64,000 nucleotides of DNA from Muscardinus avellanarius (GCA_963383645.1 OY726571.1:84258619-84322618), one strand, 5' to 3'. Positions 24,905 through 36,908 are shown, numbered from the stretch's first letter. Notes: generated by a model from the letters alone, not told the origin. Program-made: numbers and translations.

Positions 24905-25125
24905 AGCAGTTGATGAGAGGGAGAGAAGAAGAAGGAGAAGAAGAAGAAAGAAGAAGAAGAAGAAGAAGAAGAAGAAGAAGAAGAAGAAGAAGAAGAAGAA
25001 GAAGAAGAAGAGGAGGAAGAGGAGGAGGAGGAGGAGGAGGAGGAGGAGGAGGAGGAGGAAGAGGAGGAGGAGGAGGAGGAGGAGGAGGAGGAGGAGGAGG
25101 AGGAGGAGGAGGAGAAGAAAGAGAG
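24905..25125. repeat. Long purine tract (GAA)n then (GGA)n
   Basis: About 220 bases of uninterrupted purine on the plus strand: roughly 30 GAA/AGA units followed by about 35 GGA/GAG units. Poly-Arg, poly-Lys, poly-Pro and poly-Leu frames over it are artefacts. Confidence 0.96.
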
Positions 25126-25988
25126 AGGTCAAGAGACACTCCTGGGCCACTGGGCAGAGGGGCCGGCCGTTCACCAAGCAGTGACATCCAGAAAGTCCTG
25201 CTACCATGAACTCAAAGGAGATGTGGGAGCTAGAGGCTGCCCCCTCTGAGGTGAACAGGAGGAAGACTGGTATGCAACAGCCCAGCTAGCATGGTGGCCA
25301 AAGAGTGACAGCTTAGCTCTGCTAGAAAGCTGAACTAGCACAAACGTGGGTGCTTTTCCCTTGAAGCCCAGAGCTCAGATTGAGAGGAATCGCTCCGGGG
25401 AGATGGCCCGAGAGACTTTGCAGCGTGTGAGGTAGAATGACTAGGTGTGCACAGAAATTCAGAGCATCAGCCACAAAAGGACCCAGGTGACGGGTTACAA
25501 AAGGAAAGGAAGGGGATAAAGTCTGGGGGCCTGAGTAGCCAGACTGGGGATGACCGTGTGTGTAGAGGATAGGTTTCCACAGGAAAGGAACAGGTGGCCC
25601 TGTGTGGGGCCACAGTCATGCTGGAGAAGGGACAAATAATTTTAGTAGGGAAGAGGGTTTGTTTTTTGGGGGGTGTGGATAGATGCTCTCAAACAGAACA
25701 CTTAGACTCTGCCCACTTCTGTGTCTTCTACTGGTTTCTCTCTGTGGCCTGGCCTGAGCTGTCTGTGTAACCCACCTCCTTCTCTATCTCCTGTGTCTTC
25801 ATGTCTTCTTAAAAAATCAAACATCATCAATTCCACCTCTCTTGTGGATCAGTGTCTCCTGTATCGCTACATCTTTCATTTTAGTGTGCAAAGATACTGC
25901 TTGCACTCTCATTCTGTGATAAAATACTCCCTGGTCCAGTGTGCCCTTCTTCATCTTGTAGCAAAACTCCTCAGAGAAGCATCTGTGT
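25126..25988. other. Unique intronic sequence
   Basis: No repeat or exon recognised. Confidence 0.5.
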
Positions 25989-25989
25989 A

Positions 25990-26409
25990 GCTGAGCATGG
26001 TGGTGCATGCCTGTAATTACAATACTTAGAAGGCTGAGACAGAAGGATCGAAGGTTCCAAGCCAGCCTCAGCAACTTAGCAAAGCTCTCAGCAACCTAGT
26101 GAGACCCTGTTTCAAAATAAAAATAAGAGCTGGGCGTGGTGGCACACACTTGTAATCCCAGTACTTGGGAGGATGAGACAGGAGGATCTGGGTTCATGGA
26201 CAGCCTCAGCTACTTAGTGAGGTCCTCCACAACTTAGTGAGACCCTGTTTCAAAAATAAAGAATAAAAAATTGGGCTAGGGGTGTAGCTTGGGGTATAGA
26301 ATGCTTCTAGGTTTAATCCCCATGGCCACAAAAACTAAAAAAATAAAAAGGGCCAGTGGTGTAGTTTGGAGGTAACATGCACCTTGAGTTCAATCCCCAG
26401 TGTCATAAA

Positions 26410-26410
<1 letters not shown>
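25990..26410 (+). mobile_element. SINE, older copy split by a second SINE
   Basis: Head agctgagcatggtggtgcat to the A-rich linker at 26125, then the ID tail resumes at 26349 (gggccagtggtgtagtttgg) and ends ttcaatccccagtgtc. Confidence 0.88.
26128..26345 (+). mobile_element. SINE, type B, nested in the linker of the outer SINE
   Basis: Complete dimer from gctgggcgtggtggcacaca to tccccatggccac plus A-rich tail, inserted in the host's A-rich linker in the same orientation. Confidence 0.9.
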
Positions 26411-26452
<42 letters not shown>

Positions 26453-26454
26453 TG

Positions 26455-26551
<97 letters not shown>
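26411..26551. repeat. Compound (GA)n(TG)n(GA)n microsatellite
   Basis: (GA)20, short break, (TG)17, (AG)25, grown from the tail of the outer SINE. Confidence 0.95.
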
Positions 26552-26552
<1 letters not shown>

Positions 26553-26559
26553 TCTCTCC

Positions 26560-27190
26560 ATTCTCCTTGAACCTTCTTTCTGAGATTCTCATTCACCTTC
26601 CTTAGCAGCTCGCTAAGGGGTCAGAGTCCCCGGTCGTCGCCCTCATCCTACTATAGTTTTCCCACCTATCTTTGTCCCCTGGCCTGGCAGCCTTGGGTGA
26701 AGCCCTCCCAGACACAGGCTTTATGGGCCATCAGGGGCCCTCCATACTCTTATATCCCTTCGGCCTTGCTTCTTTCTCCTTTGGTGTCTTTGCCGCTGTC
26801 TCCGCTGTCTGGCCTCTCAGTGGCGCAGTGTCGGTGGGTCAGCTTCATGGACCATTTCTGTCTTTCTGCTCGCCCTCCTCTCTTGGTGGTCTCTGCTAGT
26901 CTCCAGACTTGAAATACCATCCACACCGGCATGGTTTCCATCTGTGTGCTCTCAGCCTCCCCCCTGCTGGCCAGGCTGGGCTCAGGGGTCACCCCGACTT
27001 CAGCTGCAGCCCCCTCCCTGCCCGTCCTGTCCTGATTTCCCTTAGTTCTCTGGTAGCGTGGTTAGGGTGCCAGATGAACGGGAATGCGTTAGATGGCACA
27101 GCGTGTCCGCGCACGAGGTGGGCCTTTCTATGTCCATTTGTGTCGCTTCTGTGGCATGTTGTCTCTCGGGGTGATGTTGTTGGCCCAGGG
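26560..27190. other. GC-richer unique intronic sequence
   Basis: No repeat recognised. Short open frames on both strands without domain signatures. Confidence 0.5.
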
Positions 27191-27385
27191 CAGTGATTTT
27201 TACCCAGGGCAGTTTTGTGTCCCCAGAGGAAAGTTGGCCATATCTCTAGGTGTTCTTGGTTGTCATAATTGGGGGGGGGGTGCTGCTGGCATCTAGTGGG
27301 TAAAAGCTAGGGGTGCACGGGGAGCCCCAACCAAAAAAAAATTACCCACCCTAAGTATCAATAGTGCTAAAGTTGGGAAACCCTG
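27191..27385 (+). mobile_element. MER20-like hAT-Charlie DNA transposon
   Basis: Starts cagtgatttttacccagg, includes ttcttggttgtcataattgg, tgctgctggcatctagtggg, tatcaatagtgctaaagttg, ends gggaaaccctg. Better preserved at both ends than the copy at 18815. Confidence 0.8.
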
Positions 27386-28026
27386 AAACACACTTTTCAA
27401 ACAATTTATGAAGCAATTTACGAATGAGGATGATCCGTCCGTGGAGAATGCCCTGAACCGTGGATGCAAATGACAAAGCCGTCTGATTGTCTTTCTTTTT
27501 AAGCACATATTTATAAATAGTTGCCAAAAGGTGGTAGCTAGCCCCAACAAATGTGCATTGTGAATTGTCCTCTTTCAAGCCTGGGATTCCTTTAAACATG
27601 CCCGCTGGATTTGAGTACCTGCAGTTAAATAGTGTTGCTCTTGGCAGGGCTTGGCGAGCAAATGAGGTAGGATCTCTCTGATCTCAGTAGTCTGCTCAGT
27701 CAGCCATGACCTTCTCAGTGTCTCTTCTTTCTACACCCTGTCTGCGCTGAGCCACGGCCCAGGCAGTTCTCAGTGGGGTGGCCAGAGATTACCACAGGGG
27801 AAAAATGCGGGCCCCATGGCGGAGGTTCATGTGGGGTTCAGGATAAACTGGAACGATTTCTTCTTTGCAATGACTATCATCCAAACTGTCTTTGTACTTT
27901 ATCTCACTCCAAAAAAGGTCTTTAAATCAAAAGCATTTGGATGAAGTACAGGGCAACGGGATAGAATTTTTATTAGAGAAATTGTGGGCTACTTCAAGTG
28001 CTGTTTGGCTGCTGATGGCTCAGCTT
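27386..28026. other. Unique intronic sequence
   Basis: No repeat or exon recognised. Confidence 0.5.
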
Positions 28027-28027
28027 T

Positions 28028-28038
28028 ACACACACACA

Positions 28039-28076
<38 letters not shown>
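28028..28076. repeat. (AC)n(GT)n self-complementary microsatellite
   Basis: (AC)7 runs directly into (GT)17, giving an inverted repeat around the central acgt. Confidence 0.93.
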
Positions 28077-28078
<2 letters not shown>

Positions 28079-29299
28079 AATGTGCATACACAGTCCTGTG
28101 TCTGTGTGATCCATAAAAGTTGCCACACACTGTGAGCTATATTACTTCTTAGGGTTAGATAGGATAATTTTAGGACCATGGGAAAGACAGATTTGAAACA
28201 GAAGTCGTTTTGTTTAAAGCGATAAGCAACATAACCGTGGCTGGTTTCTTTCTCTGCTTCCACTGTGTCAGCATTGAATACCCAGCATTGCATTTTGTCT
28301 TAAAAAAATAATCCCTTAAGGAAGTAGTACATTGTGAAAAGGTAATTTAGCAGCTGATCAAATTTTTTTACTCCAGAAAGTTTGCTGCTATTCATATCTT
28401 AAAGGTAATTTCATAGTTTCTGGATTCATGCTAACAATTTATGGCTAATGTTTAAAAACTTGTGTTAGTTCTTTTCCTTCAGCTATTGTGTGAGAAGATA
28501 TTTAAACACTGGGCTAGTATATGGGTGGGCCTGACAGCATTGTAAGAGGAAATTTGAATTACTAAGGACTCTGTGTGTATATGCATGTGTGTGTGCCCAT
28601 ACACACATACGCACAGATCAGTGTCAGGATTAGACAAAAGAACAAAGCCAGGAAATTAGGAATTTGGCTGTGACTCTGTGTCTAAGACACCCCCTGGTGC
28701 TAAGTGCTGGCTGGGCCTCACAGCCGTCTAGGTCATCCGTCTTCACAGGAAGTGAGGCCCATGCAAAGGAGAGAACCACAAAGTCGAGATGATCTTCAGG
28801 CTCAGAACCTCATAAGGAAAAAAGTGTTGTTCATCTGGAATGTCAAAAAAAAAGTTGTAAATAATTGCATTTGAGTTAGAGAAAGGATGTGAGCAAAAAC
28901 AGGCAAATTTTAGGTTTAAACATACATTTTCTTTATATAGTCTCACTCTACAAACATAATTATCATAAAATAAAACATAAATTTTTTCTGAACTTCTAAA
29001 GTGAAGATAAATATAACATGTCAGGTGTCACAATAATTGGTATTACCTTAGCTTGCATGGGGCAAATGCAGTTTATTTCTTTAGGTCTGTCTTCGTCCTG
29101 ATGATTTCCCTTCTCTGACAGGTGGGGAGCACTTAAAACACCAGTGTGGTGTCTAATCCCCTTCACTCAGTGTGGCGTGGCAGCACTCGCCGGCTTCTAG
29201 GGAGTGCCTAGCCTCTGTAATGAGGATTTGGCAATAAGGTGGAGGTGCAGAGCCTTGTTGTCCTGGGGATTCTGGAAGGGTGTGAGATCCCAGGTCTTC
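28077..29299. other. AT-rich unique intronic sequence
   Basis: No SINE for more than 1.2 kb; a short imperfect TG/CA patch at 28573-28615. No exon seen. Confidence 0.5.
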
Positions 29300-29620
29300 T
29301 TAGTATCTCCTGATTCTCACGAGAAAGAAAAAAACAAAAAACCACAGACTCTCTCGGGAGAAAAGCATCACTCTATCATAAAGTTCCTCTGGTCTCCAGC
29401 AGTTTAAGATGACTAAACATAAGCTCTCACCGAAGGCACAAGGAAGTAGACCACCATCAGTCAAAGTCAGCGGAGATAACAAATAAGAAATTAGTCTGCC
29501 AAGAACTTCAAGTGTTAGAATTGTCAAATTCACAATATAAAATTACTAAAACATACTGATTTAAATAAAAATCTAAACCACAAAAATAAGTGAGGGGGTA
29601 ACAAAATATAACAAAATATA
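29300..29620 (+). mobile_element. Possible old L1 fragment (5' UTR/ORF1 region)
   Basis: caagtgttagaattgtcaaa followed by ttcacaatataaaattacta resembles a segment common in old L1/HAL1 copies. Weakly supported. Confidence 0.35.
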
Positions 29621-29629
29621 ACAATACGT

Positions 29630-29682
29630 AGGAAGATCTATTATGGCTGAGGCCTTGTATTCAATTCCTACTATGACAAAAA
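29630..29682 (+). mobile_element. Decayed ID element
   Basis: ggctgaggccttgtattcaa then ttcctactatgac and an A-rich tail. Weak. Confidence 0.35.
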
Positions 29683-29739
29683 ATAAAAGCAGATATATTT
29701 ATATGTTGTCATATATTTGACTCTTGGTCCATGTTCAGA

Positions 29740-30160
29740 GTGGTCGGTAAGCCCCAGAAAGTTATGTTCACAGCTAATTCTGGAACACGCGCATGCAACC
29801 TTCTGTGATAGAGGGGTATTTGGAGGAATAATTAAGGATCTTCAGAGGCAGAGATTCTCATGGACTATCAGGTGAGCCCTAAATCTCAGGAAAAGTATCC
29901 TGTTAGAAAACAGAGGAGCCGCGGATGTACAGAGGAGCAGGTGATGTGGCTATGGTGGTGGAGACGGGAGCGATGGGCCACATGCCAAGGAATGCCAGGG
30001 GCTATCAAGTCCTGAAAGAGGCAGAGAGAGTTTCTCTAAAGCGTGGCCCTGTGGGACTTTCAGCCTTCAGAGCTGTGAGACAATAGGTTTCTGTCGTTTT
30101 AAATCACCTCACTTGTGGGTCTTGGTTATAGCAGCCATAGGAAATTTATAAGGTCCTTAA
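29740..30160 (+). mobile_element. Probable MaLR-type LTR (ERVL-MaLR)
   Basis: Order of motifs: aattaaggatcttcagaggc, actatcaggtgagccctaaa, gatgtggctatggtggtgga, cacatgccaaggaatgccag, cagagctgtgagacaatagg, ggttatagcagccatagga. This matches the general MLT1/MST pattern as I remember it. Noncoding. Confidence 0.6.
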
Positions 30161-30164
30161 AGGT

Positions 30165-30944
30165 TGCCTTTTATCTAAAAGAAGGCATAAACTTTAAAAA
30201 GGAAGTTCAGGGTCTGCCCTAACATGCCAGTGCCAGTCTTTCTGAGTGTTGCCATCCCTCTGTTTTTCTTCAAGATGGCATCTGTGTCCGTGAGACACAG
30301 GTGTGGCTTATCTGACTTGTGTTTACAAAGGGACAACTGGTGGACCATGTGGGACCCTCTAATGTCTCCTCTTCTCAGCTGCAGAGCTGCTGGGTCCAGC
30401 TGCTTTTTTTATAGGTTTGATGGGCAAACTGGCCTGGTCTTCCTGGAGGTGGATGTTGGTAAAATTCCCAGGCTGTTCTTTTCCAAGGCTCCTGGGGTGA
30501 GTCAGATTCACTCCACCTGGGGTGGTCTTTCCTCTGCACCTCGACTACAGAGCATCCCCTCCCCACCTTCGGCCTACCTCAGGGTCCCAGGGCAGACCTG
30601 TGGTACTCTGGTCCCTGCTCAAGTTCTAGGGTAGGGTCCCCTGCCCTGCCCGATGTCTGTCAAGCAAGAATTAGTTGCTCCTATCAGGGGCTCCTCAGTC
30701 AACTTAATTCACTATCTTATCTCATATGCTTTGGGCCAAAGAGGACAGGCAGGAAGACCAAAGCCTTACTTCTACCTTTATTTATATTCTACTCTGCTAG
30801 TCTAGGTAAAGATGGACTGGAACCTCCTCCCAAGGACCACAGGCAACATGCCTGTCCATCTTAACCCACAGGGCATAAACTGAGGGAGGAACTCCAGGAC
30901 TTTGACATGCTAAAATTAGTTAAAAATAAATAATTTTATTTATT
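30165..30944. other. Unique intronic sequence
   Basis: No recognised repeat. A 136-codon frame at 30224-30634 has no known domain. Confidence 0.5.
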
Positions 30945-31160
30945 TATTTATTAACTTGCAGTACCAGGATGAAAGCCAGGGGCACTCTACCTCTGAGCTG
31001 AACCCCCAGCCCTATTTTTTCTTATTTATTTTCAAACAGGGTCTCACTGAGTTTCAAAGGGCCTCACTAAGTAGTAGCTGAGGCTCTCTGACAACCAAGA
31101 TCCTCCTGTCTCAGCCTCCCAAATGCTGGGATCACAAGTATGCACCATCATACCCAGCTC
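30945..31160 (-). mobile_element. SINE, type B
   Basis: cagtaccaggatgaaagcca to caccatcatacccagct. Flanks gttaaaaataaataa and gttaaaaatttattt suggest a target-site duplication. Confidence 0.9.
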
Positions 31161-31343
31161 GTTAAAAATTTATTTTTAATAAACTCAACATTGTTTTTTG
31201 AATTCCAATGTAGCTCTTCTAATCTTTCCCCAACTTTAGGGTTACAGTGGAGAAGATCATATAAATAAAAACAAAAGAGAGGGGAAATAAAGGACATGCT
31301 CGTTTAAATATTTAAAAATATTTATCACAAAAAAGGTACCCAA

Positions 31344-31546
31344 GCCGGGCGTGGTGGCGCACGCTTGTAATCCCCGCCCTTGGGAGGCAGAGACAGGAGG
31401 ATCGCGCAGGTTCGAAGCCAGTCTCACTGTCTTAGGAGGAGACCCTGTTTCTAAATTTAAAAAAATAATAAAAAATAGGTCTGGGAGTGTAGCCCAGAAG
31501 TAGAAGGGTTTCCAGGAACCCCAGTATCACACATACACAAAAAAAT
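31344..31546 (+). mobile_element. SINE, type A
   Basis: gccgggcgtggtggcgcacg to accccagtatcac. Flank ggtacccaa(g) occurs on both sides, a clear target-site duplication. Confidence 0.94.
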
Positions 31547-31599
31547 GGTACCCAAGATGGCAATCATGTAGAACTAATGGAAGTACTTTACATCATCAG

Positions 31600-31765
31600 T
31601 GTGCGGCAGGCTTTGGGATGTGTGGTACTCGTCTTACTCTCAGGACAGATTATGATTCTGTCTTGCAGACAAGACACCTGGGAGCCTAAGACACCTGCTT
31701 AAAATCATAGCGCTGATAAAAGTAGCAGAATTACAGGAGTAAATAACAGTGTGATGCCTTCATTT
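31600..31765 (+). mobile_element. Possible MIR fragment
   Basis: ttgcagacaagacacctggg, cctgcttaaaatcatagcgc, gataaaagtagcagaattac follow the MIR right-half order. Weak. Confidence 0.4.
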
Positions 31766-31858
31766 CTAGCCTCCCACCTTGAGGATCTTTATGTTTCAGC
31801 TGATTATTAGGGCTGAATCCTGTGTACAGTTTCAAAGATATCCTTGTATTCTGTGTGT

Positions 31859-31862
<4 letters not shown>

Positions 31863-31898
<36 letters not shown>

Positions 31899-32072
31899 AT
31901 TATGCTGGGAATTAAATGCAGGATTACTTTACTTCTGAGTGCTCACCTCTAGCTCTTGGGACTGTTTGATTTTGAAACAGGGTCTCACTAGGTTGCTGAG
32001 AGTTTCACTAAGCTCCTGAGGCTTGACTCGAATCTGTCTGGGATGACAGGTGTGCGCCCTCACGCCCAGCTG
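31863..32072 (-). mobile_element. SINE, older, with (GT)n tail
   Basis: (GT)18 at 31863-31898, then atgctgggaattaaatgcag to gtgcgccctcacgcccagc. Confidence 0.85.
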
Positions 32073-32639
32073 GTGTCCTTCCATTTCTCATCCCAGCCCG
32101 ACTCCACAGGGGCCACCTTAGCCTGTGTCCTGGAGGCCCCTCCGCCCCATATTTCCCTGTAGTTCTTGAAGGCTCACCTCTGGATTTAAAGAAATGGTAA
32201 TAATGATATTTAATCCGGTATATATTCATGTTTTTAATGTGGCTTTCTCCCCCTTTGGTCCACTGTATTGAATATAAGTTCTGTTCTCTTCTTTCTATCA
32301 GATCTGGCAAAACTCATGATCTCAATCTTAAAACTAATGTTTAGACTAAAAGCCTCATTGAACTGATCTCTTTCTTCTGCGTTTACATTTATGCGGTCCT
32401 CTTTTTTCTCTAGGTTAATGAGTTTATATTGAAGACTAACCTGAAACGATTCGAGAGTGTTTATTAGTGCTTCCTGTGTGTAAGTCCACACGTCTGCTTT
32501 GGGCCACAGGGCCGTTTATTTAGATCTAGTCTCCATCTCAGACTTTCAAAACCAGACTTATGAGACATAGCCATAAACGAAGTCAGAAATCTGAACTTTT
32601 CATTGAGGCTTAATTGTAGATACCATTACCATTTTAATG
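32073..32639. other. Unique intronic sequence
   Basis: No repeat or exon recognised. Confidence 0.5.
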
Positions 32640-32960
32640 GAAACATGATAATAATGGTTAACATTTATGGAGTACTTACTAATCGTATTACCTAGGTTTT
32701 CTCATTTTTAACATCAAAGCCGCCCGTTACTAGCCTTATTCTACAAACAGGGACTTGATGACATTCCTTGCATTTCTATAGTGATTTATGTTCTACGATG
32801 TGTTTCACCTACATTAGTGCGCCTGTGGTTTGGCATGGACAGTATTGATAGGCGGGTAGTTTATAGAGGGGACTGTGACTTCAGAGCTGTGAAGTGGTTT
32901 GTGTAAGATAACACAAACCATTAACTAACAGAGCTGGCCCGTGTGCATTTCACTGAGATA
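32640..32960 (+). mobile_element. MIR, diverged
   Basis: taacatttatggagtactta, ttctacaaacagggacttga, then gtgtaagataacacaaacca and aacagagctggcccgtg fit the MIR order with an insertion or loss between. Confidence 0.5.
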
Positions 32961-33567
32961 ACTTTTCTTAGCCCTCTTCCTAACTAGGGTCTTCTAGTTT
33001 GAGCCTCTTAAAAAATCAAGTATGTATTTAAAGTAAGTATGAGGGCTCCACTACCTGCATATGTTATAATTCACAACCACCAGAGCCATCTAATGAGAAG
33101 AGAGAGACCTCGAGTTCTGCTCTGTGGCTTACAAGAAGCAGCGTGGAGTTAGACAGCGATGGGGCAGGCTAGGAATGGTGGATGCCGATCCTTCCCGTGG
33201 CCAGGCTCCCTGGACCTCTGCCTTCATCTGCACACTTGGAAGGTTGGGGAAAGTGACCAAGGAGGTCTTAGCCTTTGTGTTCTGTGATTTTTTGTGTACT
33301 TCTTTCTTTAAGATATCAATCTTGTGTGATGAGGAGAAAATATGAGGAGAATGGATGTTTTAAGCATTGAGCCTCTACTACGAGTTAGTAAAATATATAG
33401 TTGCAAAACTAATGACAGTAAGCAAACAATTCCATTTGCCTAAGGTCAGAATGAATAAAGTATATTGGAACAAATTTTACAAAAGAACTAAAAAAAGTTC
33501 CTCTGGAAACTACTAAACAGGGTTGAGAGATATTTACAAAGACAAAAGATAAAAAGATACAGAGGTA

Positions 33568-33741
33568 GCCAGGGGTGGTGGCACACACTTGTAATCCCTG
33601 CACTTGGGAGGCGGAGACAGGAGGATCGTGCAGGTTCAAAGCAAAGAGACCCTATTTCCAAAAAAAAAAAAAAAGTATAAAAATAGAGTGTACCCAAGAT
33701 GTAGAAGGGTTTCCAGGAACCCCAGTACCACAAAAAAAAAA
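33568..33741 (+). mobile_element. SINE, type A, inside the old L1
   Basis: A 17-bp perfect target-site duplication, aaaaagatacagaggta, lies at 33551-33567 and 33742-33758. About 25 bases are missing from the head. Confidence 0.95.
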
Positions 33742-33855
33742 AAAAAGATACAGAGGTAAAAAGAAAGATACCCTGTGTTCATGGATAGGGACATATTAAA
33801 TTGCTAGGACAGAAATAGTGATCTATAGACTCAATACTACCTCTATCAAAATCTT

Positions 33856-33866
33856 TGTTTTTATTT

Positions 33867-33897
<31 letters not shown>

Positions 33898-34090
33898 TTA
33901 TTTTTGGTGGTACTGGGGTTCCTGGAAGCCCTTCTACCTCCAGGATACACTCCCAGACCTATTTTTATATTTTTTATTTGGTAACAGGATCTCTTAAGCC
34001 AGCGTGCGTGGCTGGCTTCGAACCTGCGGGATCCTCCTGTCTCCACCTCCCAAGCACAAGGATTACAAGCGTGCGCCACCACGCCCCGGC
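33856..34090 (-). mobile_element. SINE, type A, inside the old L1
   Basis: tatcaaaatctt at 33844-33855 and 34091-34102 is the duplicated L1 target. The tail is (TTTA)8. Confidence 0.95.
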
Positions 34091-34317
34091 TATCAAAATC
34101 TTAATTGGCATTTTTGAAGAAATCAGCAAGCTAATTCTTCAATGTATGTGGAAATTCAAAGGGTGAGAATAGCCAAGATACTCTTTGAAAAAAGAAGTTG
34201 GGAAATTCATACTTCTTGATTTTAAAACTTACCACAAAGCTGCAGTAAATAAGCCTCTGGTATTAACATAAGGGCGGACAATGAAAAAGAACTGATAGCC
34301 AGACATAGACCCAGAGC

Positions 34318-34499
34318 AGGCTGGGGCAGGGGTGGGAGTGGACACCTGAGATACCAGAGATTGGGAGGTTGAGGCCAGAGGATCACAAGTTCAAGTCCAG
34401 CCTGGGAAACTTAGTGAGACCCTGTCTGAAAATAAAAAATAAAAGGGGGTGGGTTGTAGTTTATTGGTAGAGCACCCTTGGATGCAATCTCCAGTATGG
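34318..34499 (+). mobile_element. SINE, older, inside the old L1
   Basis: Diverged head (tgggaggttgaggccagagg), linker (AAAAT)n, ID tail ending tgcaatctccagta. Confidence 0.82.
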
Positions 34500-34735
34500 A
34501 AGGGAAAGAGAGAGGGAGGGAGGCAGAGAGGAAGGAAGGAAGGAAAGAAGGAAGGGAGGAAGGAAGGAATGGGAAGGAAGAAAGAAGAAAGGAAGGAAGG
34601 AAGGAAGGAAGGAAGGAAGGAAGGAAGGAAGGAAGGGGAAGGAAGGAAGGAAGGAAGGAAGGAAGGGGAAGGAGGAAGGAAGAAAGGAGGGAGGGAGGGA
34701 AGGAAGGAAGGAAGGAAAGCAGGCAGGCAGGCTGG
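34500..34735. repeat. (GGAA)n purine tract
   Basis: About 235 bases of GGAA/GGGA units with GAAA breaks, grown from the tail of the preceding SINE, ending in (GCAG)n. Confidence 0.95.
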
Positions 34736-34895
34736 CCTTGCATTTATGATTGATTTTCAACAAAAATGCCAAAAGAAATAGTACCAGGACAGTGGATGTC
34801 TACATGTTAGTGAATATAGTTGGACTCTCTTTGCACTGTGTACAAATTACAAAAAAAAATGGATGAAAGATCCGTATTTTAAAACAAAACTTATA

Positions 34896-35118
34896 GCCGG
34901 GCGCGGTGGAACACACTTGGAATCCCAGCATTCGGGAGGCTGAGACCGGAGGATGCTGGTTCACCGACAGCCTCAGCTACTCAGTGAGGCCCTCTGCAAC
35001 TCAGTGAGACCCTGTTTCAAAATAAATAATAAAAAATAGGGCAGGGGGTGTAGTTCGGAGGTCAAATGCCCCTGGGTTCCATCCCTAAACCCACAAAAAA
35101 GAAAAAAGAAAAAAAGAA
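34896..35118 (+). mobile_element. SINE, type B, inside the old L1
   Basis: gccgggcgcggtggaacaca to ccatccctaaacccac with an A/G-rich tail; L1 sequence resumes afterwards. Confidence 0.92.
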
Positions 35119-35366
35119 ATCTATAAAGCTTATAAAGAAAAATACAGGAGTAAGTCTCCATGACCTTAGGTGAGACAGTTTTGGACATGACACTGAGACC
35201 ACCTGAAACAAATCTAAAACAGAGCAAATTGGATTTTATCAAAATTTAAAAACTTTTGTGCTTCAAATGATGCTGTTGAGAAAGTGAAAGCACAACCTTC
35301 TGAATGAAAGGAAATGTTTACAAATTGTGTTTGATAAGAGACTTGGATCCAGAGTATATAAAGAAT

Positions 35367-35490
<124 letters not shown>

Positions 35491-35507
35491 GAGCTGTGTG
35501 TTACAAC

Positions 35508-35676
35508 TCCCAGGGGCACTCTACCTCAGAAATACACCCTCAGACTTTTTTTTTTGTTTTTTTTTCTTATTTTGAAACAAGGTCTCATCAAGTCACTCTT
35601 GCTGGCCTTGAATTTGCAATCCTCCTGTCTCAGCCCTCCAACTACTAAGATTACAGGTGTCTACTGCCATGTCTGC
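35508..35676 (-). mobile_element. SINE, older, inside the old L1
   Basis: ctcccaggggcactctacct to tgtctactgccatgtctgcc, diverged antisense dimer. Confidence 0.8.
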
Positions 35677-36245
35677 CTGAGGACTCTTAAGATTGCGGAG
35701 TGGGCAAAGGACATGAGTAAAACATTTCTTCCAAAGGAAACAGATCTTCCATAATCACATGAAAAGACTGATGCCTGACATCATTGATTATCAAAAACAA
35801 TGTGAATCAAAACCACCACGTGATGACATCATGCACCCACTGGGATGTCTGTCCTCAAAGAGACCATAGTGAAGTGGTGTAGCCAGCGAAGGAAGAGAGT
35901 CTGCTGGGCTGTAATTGAGTAACTATAGTAACCATGTGACCCCGCCATTCCCTACTTAGGGAACCCAAACAAAACTAAGCCACATGTCCCACAAACACTT
36001 GGACGTGATTGTTCACAGCAGCGTTATTCGGAATAACCCAAAGATGAGAATGTCTCTGATGTCTCTGCTGACAAGTGCATAAATAAAATGGGGCATTTTC
36101 ATACAAAACAATGATGTACTTATTTGAGCCAAGACACGGGTAGACCTTGAAAATGTAATACTAAATGAAGGAAGCCTGTCACGGGAGACCAGATACTATA
36201 GGGTTCCGTTTATGAAGTGTCCGCAGTAGGCAAATCTGTAAGATA

Positions 36246-36365
36246 AATGCTTCAGCCTGGGCAACTTGGCCATTTTCCCCTCTTTGCTGCCTGACACCAG
36301 AGCCTCCCTCTTCAGTGCTTATGCTCAGTAGGTGCTCAGGTAAAATTGAGTGAAAGAATAAATAC
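36246..36365 (+). mobile_element. Possible L2/MIR 3' end
   Basis: cagtgcttatgctcagtagg then tgctcaggtaaaattgagtg and aaagaataaataca. Confidence 0.5.
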
Positions 36366-36686
36366 ATTACACAGGACCAGGTTTTTGCATTGGACACCTT
36401 AACATTATTCTGCTGGAGTCTAGGAAAATCTTAACTGTTTGTTGGGGACTTTGTCTGATAATATGGCATTGCTAGTTTACCTGGTTTACATTGGAATGAT
36501 TGTTTAGTCCTGGTGTTGAAGTAAAGATAGATATTTAAAAAATTTATTTTAAAAGTTAAATTCAATTGTTGTAAGTTAGTAGAAAATTAAAAACTAAAAA
36601 TGTGCTGATTAGTAATAAATTTAAAAGAATCATTTCTGGTAAATATTTCTTCATTTCCAAAGGCTCTTTCTTACAGGACCTCAGTT

Positions 36687-36908
36687 GTTGTTGTTGTTGT
36701 TGCTGTTGTTGTTGTTGTTGTTTTAATGGTACTGGCGTTCCTGGAAGCCCTTCTACCTCTGGGCTATACTCCCAGACCTATTTTACATATATTTTTTTAT
36801 TTGGAATCAGGATCTCTTAAGCCAGTGAGGCTGGCTCCAAACCAGTGCAATCCTCCTGTCTCCACCTCCCAAGTGCGGGGATTACAAGCGTGCGCCACCA
36901 CGCCCGGC
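36687..36908 (-). mobile_element. SINE, type A, with (TTG)n tail
   Basis: aggacctcagtt at 36675-36686 and 36909-36920 is a perfect target-site duplication. The tail is 12 TTG units. Confidence 0.95.

Noticed and set aside
24714..25209. Poly-Pro, poly-Leu, poly-Lys and poly-Arg frames
   Set aside because: Artefacts of the GAA/GGA tract; the same holds for 479-948, 16739-17110, 34411-34781 and 40133-40397.
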